Below, one piece after another: positions 1 to 10,841 of a DNA stretch of 64,000 bases. The stretch lies in assembly GCA_026168455.1 (NCBI GenBank), contig CM047426.1, positions 83,045,986-83,109,985 on the forward strand, in the 5' to 3' direction. The DNA comes from Theocolax elegans. Its lineage: Eukaryota > Arthropoda > Insecta > Hymenoptera > Cerocephalidae. The stretch's first letter is position 1. Every line of letters starts with the position of its first letter. A program made the translations under genes and the position numbers. The notes beneath the pieces were generated by a model. It was not told where the DNA came from. It did not search any database and saw nothing but the letters and a program-made list of their open reading frames with translations.

Positions 1-1220
1 TCGAAAACATAACCTACAATATTGTAGTAAACATCAAAACACGTGTGTTTCTTAAATCTACTTTATCGACAGTCAAGAAAGGCGGGGATTTTCAACTTTT
101 TTAAAAAATTACTAAAATAATTCAGTAATAAATATTGTAATATTTAAAAAATTTTTTAATTAATTATTAATTAAAATTATTTTTAAATTAATTTTAGAAC
201 AACGTATCAGTGCTACAAGTTTAGCTCTTAATTGTATAATTTTTGACAATAATTGTAAGTAACTTAATATTATATTTATTTTTCTCCTTTTAAAAAAATG
301 ATGTGAAGCCTCTCAAAATGTCATATATAATTGGTCGGTTTTGGAAAATTGAAAATTTGGAAGTGATGTGATTGCATGTATCTATGGAAACGGTAAAACA
401 AAACCTTTTGAAAAGAAGTGTGCTTTGGAAAAGTATACGTGACCTCCTCTAAAATTAAAACACTATTGCGTGCAATATGGCTTCTAGTAATATTAATAAT
501 TTTTATGTGTAAAATGTTGCCAATAATATATATATATATACATATAAATAAAAACATGGAATATAATATTCCATATTAGAAAATTATCTGTATAGACGAT
601 TTATCATCTCCAGTTTCAATGTATTAATAAATATTTAAATTAAAATGATTTAAATGAGAGACGAAACGTTCCTATATATAACAGCTATACGGTCCTGTGT
701 GTCGAATATATAAGATTTTTTTTCCTTCTATAGTGACTCATCGACTTCAAGCCATGTATAAGTTTAGAATCTAATATACTATAACACTGATTCTTGAATA
801 TCTTACTGTTGATAATGTATAGTACTTATTGAAATCCTCAATGATAACTGTCAATTAACATTATACAAAACTTTTGTTACTTTAAACATATAGTCATTTA
901 AATCCATACACATATATTTTATTCATTTATTTATATATTTACCAGATAAAATTACATATTAATAAATTATATATATCATCACTCAATTTTATTAATTAAA
1001 AAATCAATTGTACATAATAATATATATAAGTATTAAATTATGAGTGTGTCTCCGCAGCTGATATCGCGTACGTGAGAGAAAATTTAGTGTATGTGAAAAT
1101 TTGTAGCATGTGCGAAATCGACCAACAAATTTTCCGGGAAATTTTCGCGCATGCTACTAATCAACTTTTTGGGCACGCTAAAAATTAACTTTTCACGCAC
1201 TCTAAAATGTTCCCAATTTT
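1..1220. other. AT-rich stretch without a recognisable gene
   Basis: Long A/T runs and (TA)n tracts, for example near 525-545 and 960-1030. The short open frames here use non-ATG starts or have no protein-like composition. I see no gene or RNA in it. Confidence 0.6.
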
Positions 1221-1381
1221 CTTGTAAGAAAGATATTTTTTTAATGTTTTTTAAAAATACCAACTTTTTCAAAAAAGGTGCCCACTTTATTCCAAAATCT
1301 TATTTTTTACATCTAAAGTGGGCACCTTTTTTGAAAAAGTTGGTAATTGTAAAAAACATTAAAAAGATATCTTTATGTAAG
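1221..1381. repeat. Imperfect hairpin, MITE-like
   Basis: The left arm, 1221-1289, is nearly the reverse complement of the right arm, 1314-1381. Both contain the shared core AAGGTGCCCACTTT or its complement, and the loop is about 24 bp. No target-site duplication could be fixed. The form suits a small non-autonomous DNA transposon remnant, but the family is unknown. Open frames that cross it on both strands are by-products of the palindrome. Confidence 0.6.
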
Positions 1382-1599
1382 TTGCAATTATAATTACAAT
1401 TACAATTGCAATTTTCATTTTTAAAAATGAAAATTACAATTATATAAAATTTAATTATTTTAAAAAATGCTACTCGACATTCGAAACAGTATTCGATCGA
1501 ATGCTTTTTATTTAACGTTATTTGGTATATACATGCACATATCATATATAATGTTGTTATGCAAGTCTATATATTTTTTTAAAGGTTTAAACTCAAATA

Positions 1600-1985
1600 A
1601 TGAAAAAGTATTCGAAAATGAGTGTTTGACGACTACTTACGCAACCCTGTCTAAAACATTGAATTTAAAATCTGAAAAAATTCATACGGATAGTTCGAAA
1701 CATTAGGAAGAAAGAGCTTGACGTTTTGATTTTTGAAGCAAAAACCATTTTTTAAATAATAATTGAGTAAACAATTTTTGGTCGGTAATTATTAGTCAAA
1801 AAAGGCATAAAGTTTCAACCCAAATAGCGTAGTCAAATTATGGATTTAATAATCTGGAAAAATTTGAGTATATTATTTGATACATGTCTAAGGGCCTGAC
1901 GTTCTGGGTTTTTTTAAAAAAAATTTATTCATTTTATTATAAAAACAGTAAAAAATGACCATTTTCTGAGAGCGACATCTCCTTG
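1600..1985 (+). repeat. Diverged dispersed repeat, sister of the element at 18578-18959
   Basis: This stretch aligns along most of its length with the reverse complement of 18578-18959. Shared blocks include AAAAAATTTGAGTATA-like text, GACGTT..GATTTT and CCATTTTCTGAG near the right end. The copies differ by many substitutions and small indels, so this is an old repeat. The sister copy keeps recognisable ends beside TTAA, which suggests that this copy is an eroded TTAA-target transposon. Confidence 0.55.
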
Positions 1986-2294
1986 CAGAACCAGGAGTTT
2001 GTTGCCCTCCGTTATACAATTAACTATTATTTCACAAAGTTTCAAGTTATTACAAGAATATGTCATCGAAAAAACCTTAAAAAATGTAATTTTCTTATAT
2101 TTTTGCAAGATTTTCTCGTCGACATATGTTATACTTGAAGCTTTGTAAAATAATATGTAATTACGGAGGGCAACTAACTCATGGTTTTGCGTAAATTTGT
2201 TTTTATTAATTGTTGTAAGTAAATTAGATGTTTTTTCGTTTACTATTTTCTGGCGCGAAATTTTAATTTGCAATTGAGTATGACTTCCTCTTAA

Positions 2295-3153
2295 CCTATT
2301 AACGACCAAAACGGTTAATGTTAGACTAACTTTTAACAGCTCAATTTTAGGTACTTGAGGAAGTAGCAACTGAGTCTAAAGTATGATTCCTTATGTTTTT
2401 AGGTATGCTAGATCAGAATCCGGGCTCAGAACTTACTAATTTTGATAACAAAAAAGATATGGTGACTTTTTGCGAAAAAATCGCAAAAAATGTCATTTTC
2501 AAAGTGTATGATTATTTTGAGACACAAAGATCACGAACTCCTTGTGTTTCAATCAACCAACGGCATAAATTAGTTGAAGTTCACCGGAAAATTTTTACGT
2601 ATTCACTTTTTTTTGCTAAAATGGCGGCCCCAATGCAAAAACATTCGAAAAATCGAATTTTTCCTATATTAATGATTTTCTCGAAAATTAAACACTTAAA
2701 TAAACATTGTCCTAAAATAAATGTTTTAAAATTGATCAAGGAATACTCCAAAATTTTTTCAGATTCTATGAAGACATTTTTTAAAAATATGATTTTTGTG
2801 ATTTTTCCAAAAATAAAAAATCATCTTCAATTAATCGGAAAAAATTTAAGAGTGTTCCTTAATCAATTTTAAGACATTTTTGTTACTGGACAATTTTATT
2901 TAAACCTTTAGTTTTTGAGAAAAAATTATGTTCTTTGTATCTAAAAATAATCATAAACTTTGAAAATGACATTTTTTGCGATTTTTTTGCAAAAAGCCAC
3001 CATATCTTTTTTGTTATCAAAATTAGTAAGTTCTAAGCCCGGATTCTGATTCAGAGTACCCAAAAACATAAGGTTTCATACTTTAGTTTGTTGAGTACCT
3101 AAAATTTAGCTACGAAAATTAGTCTAACATCGACCATTTTGGTCGTTAATGGG
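2295..3153. mobile_element. TTAA-flanked fold-back transposon (piggyBac-like, non-autonomous)
   Basis: The element is flanked by TTAA at 2291-2294 and 3154-3157. The ends are inverted: CCTATTAACGACCAAAACGG on the left, and the complement of CCCATTAACGACCAAAATGG on the right. The inverted arms run inward for more than 230 bp and pick up again near 2700-2860, so most of the 859 bp can fold on itself. Target-site TTAA with CCC/CCT-type ends is typical of piggyBac-class elements, although Kolobok also uses TTAA. No transposase frame is present; the open frame at 2393-2872 is low-complexity and lies inside the palindrome. Confidence 0.75.
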
Positions 3154-3604
3154 TTAATTAGAACACCAGATCTTTTTTTTTAATTTAATCTATTACTTAT
3201 TAAAACCTATTTGCTGTGTTTGACAAATAATATGTCCTGACAAATAATATAACATAGTACCTGATATGCTACGAAAAATCTAATGTCCCTTCAACCCTCA
3301 GTTTGTTTCTCTTTAATTTGTTCAATATGTTTTATTTATTTAATAATATTAAACTGGCAAATATGCCTTAAGACATTAATACAGAAAAAGTTGGTAAAGA
3401 GGAGAGACGCAGGATTAAAAATCAGATACATATAATTTACAGTAATTCTTAAATTTACCAATAGAATTTATATTTTTATTATCATCAGGTAGTACATTCC
3501 ACATTTTTCGTATAAATAGTATTTGGATTTCTCAAACCATAATGCGCAAACTTATAACTAAATAAATCGACAATATCCTCGCAATTATGAAATTTTTACG
3601 AAAA

Positions 3605-3988
3605 CCGGTAGGAGTAAATGTACTTTATCTCTCTTTTGAATGCCGTTGGAATTATCTACCTACGATTTTTTAAGTTATAAATTTTTTTCGATCTTATATA
3701 TCTCCACCATTTTTTTTATTTAAATTTCATAGGAATACATATAGAATAAAAAAATTAAAAAAAGATTTTCATTCATATAATTTACGAAACTTTGTAGACG
3801 TATTTCACATTAAAAAACGCACACATTTTCTCTTTAGCATTTTTTTCTTAATTACAAAATGGCAAAGATATTTAAAATCCAAAAAATGATCAATTTTTTA
3901 CGAATTTGTTTATAACTTTTAAAGAAGTTGTAGGTAGATAAACCCAACGGTGTTCGAAAGAGAAATAAAGTACCTTTATATCTACCGA
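3605..3988. mobile_element. Eroded fold-back element, possibly TTAA-target
   Basis: The stretch forms an imperfect palindrome of about 384 bp. The left end CCGGTAGGAGTAAATGTACT pairs with the right end TCGGTAGATATAAAGGTACT read on the other strand. Pairing continues inward through the TTATCTACCTAC-type block. TTAA follows the right end at 3989-3992, while the left flank is AAAA, so the left target copy would have mutated. There is no coding capacity. The family is inferred from the flanks only. Confidence 0.5.
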
Positions 3989-4032
3989 TTAACATAAAAA
4001 AAATTTTTTTTTTTAAACTGACAAGTCGTTAA

Positions 4033-4416
4033 CGGGGTGCCATAGTCAATTTTTATCCTCCCTACCTTATTGGCAATCGTGATTATTAGTAATAAATTTG
4101 TAAATAAAACAGGATGTGAAAAAATAAGAGAAGAGACGCCTTCGTTTATTAATAATCTAACTGTGTGCTGAATTTCAGATTAAAATTATATTGCATTTTT
4201 GAGAAAAGTCTTACCAAAAATGTGAACCTAACCTCAATGAGGTGAAAAGGTTTGATATTTTTGGTAAGACTTTTCTCCAAAACGCAATAATATTTTAATC
4301 TAAAATTTAGCACACAGTTAGATTGTCAATAAACGAAGGCGCCTCTTCTCTTATTTTTTCACATACTGTTCTACTTTTTTATTAATTAATCATCAAAAAT
4401 TGAGTATGGAACCCCC
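4033..4416. mobile_element. TTAA-flanked hairpin element, 384 bp
   Basis: TTAA stands at 4029-4032 and 4417-4420. The terminal inverted repeat is CGGGGTGCCATAGTCAATTT on the left and GGGGGTTCCATACTCAATTT on the right when complemented. The inner arms, about 4108-4230 and 4250-4371, pair nearly throughout, around blocks such as AAGTCTTACCAAAAAT. This is a typical non-autonomous inverted-repeat element. It is 44 bp from the preceding palindrome. No transposase remnant is seen. Confidence 0.7.
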
Positions 4417-4737
4417 TTAAATATAAGTATAAATTTTTAAATAATTTCTTTGTTTTTAAGGAGAGTCCGTATACCAATAGATTTCATAAAATTATTAAAA
4501 ATTACTATTTTCCACTATTTTCTTAAACAATAGAATTTTTGACTTTTTTTAGCAGAACGTATTAGTCTATAATAAGGGCTTATTATAACTTAGCTCTGAA
4601 CGTATTTAGAGAAATTAAAAACAAATATGCATACCTATATGTAAGTGCATTACTCGACAATGAACTCGTGAAATGTTACAAAATTTTGGTAGTGGTACCA
4701 ACTTAAATCGAGGCGACAAAAATCATCGTCTGAACTA
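4417..4737. other. Spacer with no recognised feature
   Basis: AT-rich DNA between the hairpin element and the minisatellite. I see nothing functional in it. Confidence 0.5.
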
Positions 4738-4909
4738 ACGTGTTTTCCAAGCGAATTTTGAGTTAAAGACTTCTCCAAGCAATTTTTGAGTTAACGTGTT
4801 CTTTAAGTGAATTTTAAGTTAACATGTTTTCCAAGCAAACTCTCAGTTAACGTGTTCTCTAACCGATTTCTGATCGAGTTAACGCGTTTTCCAAGCGAAT
4901 TCTGAGTTA
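4738..4909 (+). repeat. 28-bp minisatellite, six units
   Basis: Six tandem units start at 4738, 4766, 4794, 4822, 4850 and 4882. Five are 28 bp and one is 32 bp. A typical unit reads ACGTGTTTTCCAAGCG followed by AATTCTGAGTTA, so most junctions carry GTTAAC. Units differ by several substitutions, so the array is not very young. Confidence 0.8.
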
Positions 4910-5300
4910 GAATGTTTTTATTCGGATGCGACGATATGTTCTGCACGAAATGGTAGATCTTTGTGTACATTGTGAAGAAACTCAGAATACGCCAAATCTA
5001 CTTCCAGGATGAACCTAATTGTATTATTATCACAGGAACATTGAAAAAATATGGTTACTTGATGTTATTCACCCATTTGAATTCACTGTATTGTAATGTT
5101 TTAGTTATAACCCTTCCCTACAGATTGTCAATCTCGCTTACTGTGACGCCTAAAAATATAAAGTTGGCGATTGGTGATATTTCCTACTAATATTCTCAAA
5201 TTATTTTAATATTTATTATTTTATTATTATACTTTCTTTAAAATTAATTATAATTAATAACTCTATTGTGTTGTAATTAACTATTTCTATTGTGCTTTTA

Positions 5301-6150
5301 GATGCTAATTTTATTAAATTAGATCCTGACAAAAATCTAGTACGTTAAGATGAGTCAAAAAAAAATTGTATCAAGGATCGTTTAAAGAACTGTGCTATAG
5401 CTCCTGAAGATCGAGGATTACTTCATACGTTGCTGACGAATGCAATACAGGGAGGTAAAATAGTTTATAATAATTTTCATTCACAGTTAAAATCAGTGTA
5501 TTGTATATTTAACTTAACTTATAATGAAAAAGTTACAAAGTTAATATGCCTACAACCTAAGAGTTATTATGTTGAAATTATTATTTCAGATTATGAAGAT
5601 TTTGCAACGTTCCATTTATTATGTTATGTTATAAAATCACAACGCAAGAAAACGGAATGGTACTGCAGAAGACGCTGATTGTGAAGAAACTCCTGATTGA
5701 TTATATAAATTATCAAATCAGGAGCGGCGTGAGACTTTTATTTTACACGTACTGGTAAAAATTTACAATTTTATAACTTGATATTTGTAATAACTAATCT
5801 GTGTAATTATAATTGAAATTTTAGACTCCAGGTGATGTAGGCTCTGCGATTGTTGTTTTAAAAGAAAGAATAAGTATAGAAACGGGCAAGCTTTTCAATC
5901 TTTTATTATCGCCGTAGGAGAAGTGACAAGTCGTATTGCATATTTTGTTTTGATTAATGATGAAGAGTACCAACGCAGCTGCTTAGATGCAAATGCATTA
6001 GCATTAAGAGTATTTTTCGTATTTGATTGTGCATATCTAGAGAACTCGTCGACTTTGTGGTTATTTGTCCAAAAAAGTAATTGCAAAACTAAATGTAAAA
6101 CTCGATGCTCTAGTCGGAATTTTTCAGATCCGATCACCGCAAGTAGGTGA
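5301..6150 (+). pseudogene. Decayed two-exon coding relic, family unknown
   Basis: A TTTTAG acceptor-like site before 5301 leads into a protein-like frame. A short block is followed by an in-frame TAA near 5347, then an open frame at 5430-5678. That frame shifts near 5640 into another reading that contains ERRETFILHVL. A GTAAAA donor-like site near 5753 and a TTTTAG acceptor at 5824 define a possible intron of about 72 bp. The second exon starts TPGDVGSAIVVLKERI, meets a stop near 5916 and continues in another frame that ends in LENSSTLWLFVQ. Several stops and a frameshift show decay. I do not recognise the family; it could be a transposon gene or a host gene copy. Confidence 0.35.
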
Positions 6151-7279
6151 AAACATCGACCAAAAGTTTTTTTTCAAGATCGCCCAATTGTTTTTTTGCT
6201 GAAATAGATTCTACACGCTATAAAACGTGGAGATATACAAAACTTTCCAAGATCCGACAAATTTTTTTTTCGTCTGATCACCCAAAAAGTTTTTCCGACA
6301 AAAATCCCCAAAATTCACTAGTCGGGTTTAAAGTACTTAAAACGCAAAAAAAATTAGAACTGCAAACTCTACCGTAGACACCTTTATATAACCCAATAAC
6401 CCTCGATATTCTAAATAAACTTAAATGTGTTATGAAAATTCGTATTTTTTGTCGGTTGACCGCCCGCCATTTTGTTTGTATGCATGTAGGATCGTTCAGA
6501 CTGCGACCATACGACAGCAGAACCGACGTTGCCCAGCGGGCACCTCCAGGAGGCGAGTTGACGAAAAAATTCAGGCCCTAATTGTGTTGGTATCGTGTGT
6601 GTGTGTGTGTGTGTCTGTTTTATGTCCGTCTGTTTCCGTTGTGTGTTGTTCTATGTGTTAACAAAGTGTTGAGTGTTAATTCCCTAAGACTGGATACCAA
6701 TGGGGTAGATGGTATTGGTACCCACTTATCATTGTTAGAATGTTGACAACTTATTTTAAGTGTTTTCAACAAAATTACACGGATTTGCGTGCTTGCTTAC
6801 GAATGATTCTGCTTTACACGAAAAAATTCTCTGATCTTTTTACCAAAAATACTTCCAAAGTGTTACATATAAAGTCATTTAAACCTTGAAATGAGGATTT
6901 GAGAGGCTTTGATAATCAATATACAGACCAAAAAAATCCTGGAGATACCTTTTTTAGTCCCAAAGTACCTGTGAATCCCGTTACATCACAAGCATAAGCC
7001 TCTACGCTAAAACTAATTTTAGTAGTTTTTAATGATAAAATATGATTGAAATATCACTATATGCCTAACAAAAATATGTTTATACGTATAACGGTCATTA
7101 CCATAAGATTTATAGAGGTAGTTTACATAAAAAGAAAGACATTTTTACAATAAAAAGTTTTATTAAAATAATTTAGATCGAGCACCTCTGATTGTCCTGC
7201 GCTACAATCTCCTGCGTGCTTTGCATGCAATTCCTTCCTGTTTATGTAAAGTTACGGTTTCACATATTAGGCACAATCA
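6151..7279. other. Non-coding stretch with a (GT)n tract
   Basis: The stretch includes a short less AT-rich patch at about 6460-6560 and a (GT)n microsatellite at about 6595-6614. The open frame 6425-6661 is partly made by that microsatellite and is not credible as a gene. Nothing else is recognised. Confidence 0.5.
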
Positions 7280-7282
7280 TTA

Positions 7283-7463
7283 TAGTCTAAGAGCCACCCA
7301 TTTAAAAAAGGTTGTCATAAGGTACAAGGCTGTTCTCCAGCCAAATCAATTCCTTGTATATTAATGTAGTCATAGCCGCGTAGGCAGAAGTCTACCTCGG
7401 GGACGTATGCGTGGGTGGATTATTGAATTCGACAATCCGAATATTCTACATATGTCATAAGGT
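7283..7463 (+). repeat. Left 181-bp terminal inverted repeat
   Basis: Matches the complement of 10097-10277 over all 181 bp, with two mismatches seen (near 7422 and 7451). It contains two GTCATAAGGTACAAG-type motifs, one near the end and one at the join with the array. These also recur in every array unit and are candidates for transposase binding. Confidence 0.85.
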
Positions 7464-8928
7464 ACAAGCTTGAAAATTTGCAGGAATGTAGGTAATAAGG
7501 GTTTAAACAAATAAAAAATTTGGCAGAAGCGGATGTTGAGGATAATATGGCGGCAGAAGTACCGGAAGTGGTCAAAAATATTTTTCTACTTATGTCATAA
7601 AGTAAATTTCTGCCTCTTTGCCTACGGTTTCTTCAAGACATCAATAAGCTAGAAAAAATTTGGCAGAGTGTAGGTTGGGGATAAGTTCCCAAAAAAAATG
7701 ATCAATAAATGCGCGGATTTGAAATATTAGATTTTTCTCTCGGTATTTGGTATCTAAAATACACGACTTGATACAAGCTTGAAAATTTGCAGGAACGTAG
7801 GTAATAAGGTTTTAAACAACTACAAAAATTGGCAGCAGCGGATGTTGAGAACAATATGGCGGCAGAAGTACCGGAAGTGGTCAAAAATATTTTTCTACTT
7901 ATGTCATAAAGTAAATTTCTGCCTCTTTGCCTACGGTTTCTTTAAGACATCAATAAGCTAGAAAAAATTTGGCAGAAGTGTAGGTTGGGGATAAGTTCCC
8001 AAAAAAAATGATCAATAAATGCGCGGATTTGAAATATTAGATTTTTCTCTCGGTATTTGGTATCTAAAATACACGACTTGATACAAGCTTGAAAATTTGC
8101 AGGAATGTAGGTAATAAGGTTTTAAACAAATAAAAAAATTGGCAGCAGCGTATATTGAGGACAAGATGGCGGCAGAAGTACCGGAAGTAGTCAAAAATAT
8201 TTTGCTACTTATGTCATAAGGTATATTCTGCCTCTTCGCTTATAGCTTCTTCAAGACGTCAATAAGCTAGAAAAAATTTGGCAGAATTGTGGGATGGGGA
8301 TAAGTGCCAAAAAATATGATCAATAAGTGCGCGGATTTGAAATATTCGATTTTTCTCTCGGTATTTGGTATTTAAAATACACGACTTGTTACAAGCTTGA
8401 ACGTGTGCAGGAATGTAGGTAATAAGGGTTTAAACAAATAAAAAAATTGGCAGAAGCGGATGTTGAGGACAAGATGGCGGCAGAAGTACCGGAAGTGGTC
8501 AAAAATATTTTTCTACTTATGTCATAAGGTAAAATTCTGCCTCTTTGCCTACGGTTTCTTCAAGACGTCAATAAGCTAGAAAAAATTTGGCAGAAGTGTA
8601 GGTTGGGGAAAAGTGCCAAAAAAAATGATTAATAAGTGCGCGGATTTGAAATATTCGATTTTCTCTCGGTATTTGGTATCTAAAATACGCGACTTGATAC
8701 AAGCTTGAAAATTTGCAGGAATGTAGGTAATAAGGTTTTAAACAAATAAAAAAATTGGCAGCAGCGTATATTGAGGACAAGATGGCGGCAGAAGTACCGG
8801 AAGTAGTCAAAAATATTTTGCTACTTATGTCATAAGGTATATTCTGCCTCTTCGCTTATAGCTTCTTCAAGACGTCAATAAGCTAGAAAAAATTTGGCAG
8901 AATTGTGGGATGGGGATAAGTGCCAAAC
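7464..8928 (+). repeat. Left array of about five 308-310-bp tandem units
   Basis: Units begin with ACAAGCTTGAA at 7464, 7773, 8083, 8391 and 8699; the last is cut at about 8928. Every unit carries ATGGCGGCAGAAGTACCGGA followed by AGT, then CTACTTATGTCATAA, and the block ending GCGCGGATTTGAAATATT. Units differ by a few substitutions and 1-2-bp indels. Open frames of 60 or 80 codons repeat with the units and are artefacts. Confidence 0.85.
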
Positions 8929-9239
8929 AAAATTGCATGCAATCTCAATCCGGTAAACCATGGTTGTGTCGTTAATGGCAATACATTTGACTCTGTATGG
9001 TTTACGGGAGCACAATGTCCAGAAACAGTTCGAGATGTTATTGTCGAAGATAATGACGCAGAAGCTGATGAAAATATTTCTTGTGAAAGCGATGAATCTG
9101 AAAATAATTAATTGAAACCATATATGTATTTAAACATACACACACCCGTGTACTCGTTATTTGTATACGTACTACGTACTATATATAAAATATTAAATAC
9201 ATTGTACAAAATAAATTCTTCCAGTTCTGCGCTTTAATT
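8929..9239 (+). pseudogene. Central unique segment: 3' end of an unidentified gene
   Basis: The array breaks off inside an AAGTGCCAAA context, and an open frame runs on to the stop at 9109-9111. Its last residues are strongly acidic (VEDNDAEADENISC followed by ESDESENN). A short AT-rich tail follows, with AATAAA at 9210-9215, before the inverted array begins. No ATG lies at the start of the frame; only the repeat-derived GTG precedes it. It looks like the last coding exon plus 3' untranslated region of a gene, either the parent element's transposase or a captured host gene. No domain is recognisable in the roughly 60 residues. Confidence 0.45.
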
Positions 9240-10096
9240 GTTGATTTTTTTAGCACTTATCTCCCACCTACATTTCTGTCAATTGTTTTTAACATACGGG
9301 CGTCTTGAAAAAGCCATACGCAAAGAGTCAGAAATTTACCTTATGACATCAGTTGAAATATATATTTTGCCACTTCCGGTACTTATACCGCCATCTTGTC
9401 CTCAACTTCCGCTTCTGACAATTTTTTTCTTTATTAAAAACGTTATCATCTGCATTCCTGCAAATTTTCAAGCTTGTATCAAGTCGCGTATTTTAGATAC
9501 CAAATATTGAAAGAAAAATGGAATATTTCAAATCCGCGCACTTATTGATCATTTTTTTTGGGAACTTATCCCCAACCTACACTTCTGCCAAATTTTTTCT
9601 AGCTTATTGATGTCTTGAAGAAACCGTAGGCAAAGAGGCAGAAATTTACTTTATGACATAAGTAGAAAAATATTTTTGACCACTTCCGGTACTTCTGCCG
9701 CCATATTGTTCTCAACATCCGCTGCTGCCAATTTTTGTAGTTGTTTAAAACCTTATTACCTACGTTCCTGCAAATTTTCAAGCTTGTATCAAGTCGTGCA
9801 TTTTAGATACCAAATACCGAGAGAAAAATCGAATATTTCAAATCCGCGCACTTATTAATCATTTTTTTTGGCACTTTTCCCCAACCTACACTTCTGCCAA
9901 ATTTTTTCTAGCTTATTGACGTCTTGAAGAAACCGTAGGCAAAGAGGCAGAATTTTACCTTATGACATAAGTAGAAAAATATTTTTGACCACTTCCGGTA
10001 CTTCTGCCGCCATATTATCCTCAACATCCGCTTCTGCCAATTTTTTTATTTGTTTAAACCCTTATTACCTACATTCCTGCAAATTTTCAAGCTTGT
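9240..10096 (-). repeat. Right array of about three inverted units
   Basis: Inverted copies of the left array unit. The complement of ACAAGCTT falls at 9470, 9780 and 10089, giving spacings of 310 and 309. The first, innermost copy is the most diverged. The shared CACTTCCGGTACTT and GCCGCCAT blocks are seen in the outer copies; the innermost has ACCGCCAT. Confidence 0.85.
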
Positions 10097-10277
10097 ACCT
10101 TATGACATAAGTAGAATATTCGGATTGTCGAATTCAAAAATCCACCCACGCATACGTCCCCGAGGTAGACTTCTGCCTACGCGGCTATGACTACATTAAT
10201 ATACAAGGAATTGATTTGGCTGGAGAACAGCCTTGTACCTTATGACAACCTTTTTTAAATGGGTGGCTCTTAGACTA
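10097..10277 (-). repeat. Right 181-bp terminal inverted repeat
   Basis: Reverse-complement partner of 7283-7463, ending GGGTGGCTCTTAGACTA and followed by the TTA target copy. Confidence 0.85.
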
Positions 10278-10280
10278 TTA

Positions 10281-10580
10281 TATACTTTATTTTTCTCGCT
10301 TTTTACGATTACACTGTCAATTTTACCCATTTAGGTAGTTAACGCAAGTACGTTCATGCCGTGTTATGTCACACCCTCGCTGGGGACTATTGTTTCTGTA
10401 AAAACAAAGTCTCGATCGCACGGCCCACCACGGGTCAGCTGCGTATGGAAACTCACGTGAGCTAATATGGCTATGTTCATATTTTACCAAAACTACCAGA
10501 ATATATCGATGAATCCACAAGATGTACTGGATGTTGCTGCTTAACTACTCCTGAGAGTAACCACACTCAGAGGCCTCTGA
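10281..10580. other. Moderate-GC spacer without a recognised gene
   Basis: Contains a TGTCACACCCTCGCTGGGGA-like string near 10368 that faintly resembles the LTR end at 40146, but the match is too short to use. Nothing else is identified. Confidence 0.4.
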
Positions 10581-10745
10581 TGGGGTTTAATTCTTGGTTT
10601 CTGGCGATGGATACAAACACAAACTTTTCAACAAGTACTTTCTTCTAAAAACATTGTACGACCTTTATCTCTGATTAGCACCAGCTTAGGGGCATAAAAC
10701 GAACGATGTTAAAATAGTAATATAAAAACCTCACTCGTTAAGTTA
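10581..10745 (+). repeat. SINE-like dispersed repeat, copy A
   Basis: Aligns with 22214-22380 on the same strand. Shared blocks include AAGAACTTTCTTC versus AAGTACTTTCTTC, ATTAGCACC and GGGGCATAAAA versus GGGAGCATAAAA. The matching end of copy B contains GGTTCGATTCTCG, close to a tRNA-type B box; here it has decayed to GGTTTAATTCTTG. That hints at a tRNA-derived SINE, but no A box or full tRNA fold was confirmed. Confidence 0.4.
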
Positions 10746-10841
10746 CGGTGTTATCGGCTGATTTGATCTCTACCACTTTGCAGTGTCGAGTTTCGTGTCA
10801 ATACGCAATACATCATCATTTGATATATTAAAATATTTTAA

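Larger units (their letters stand above)
7283..10277. mobile_element. Large fold-back transposon with subterminal tandem arrays
   Basis: A 2995-bp element bounded by TTA at 7280-7282 and 10278-10280. From outside to inside it has: 181-bp terminal inverted repeats beginning TAGTCTAAGAGCCACCC; a left array of about five units with a 308-310-bp period; a central unique piece (8929-9239) with a short open frame, stop and AATAAA; then about three inverted units; and the right terminal repeat. The layout resembles Foldback-type elements, in which long inverted ends carry internal repeats. The 3-bp TTA duplication would fit PIF/Harbinger-like or CACTA-like target choice, but no transposase is present to decide. 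Superfamily assignment is open. Confidence 0.8.

Noticed and set aside
2393..2872. 159-codon frame within the TTAA element
   Set aside because: Lys/Phe/Ile-rich low-complexity text within a palindrome, with the opposite arm open on the other strand; no transposase motif.
7464..10096. CRISPR-like or satellite array
   Set aside because: The 308-310-bp units are contiguous, with no short repeats and unique spacers, and are inverted about a centre, so this is a transposon.
10360..10400. Possible relative of the gypsy-type LTR end (TGTCACACC then CTGGGGA)
   Set aside because: The resemblance covers about 20 bases with mismatches, and no PBS or second end was found.
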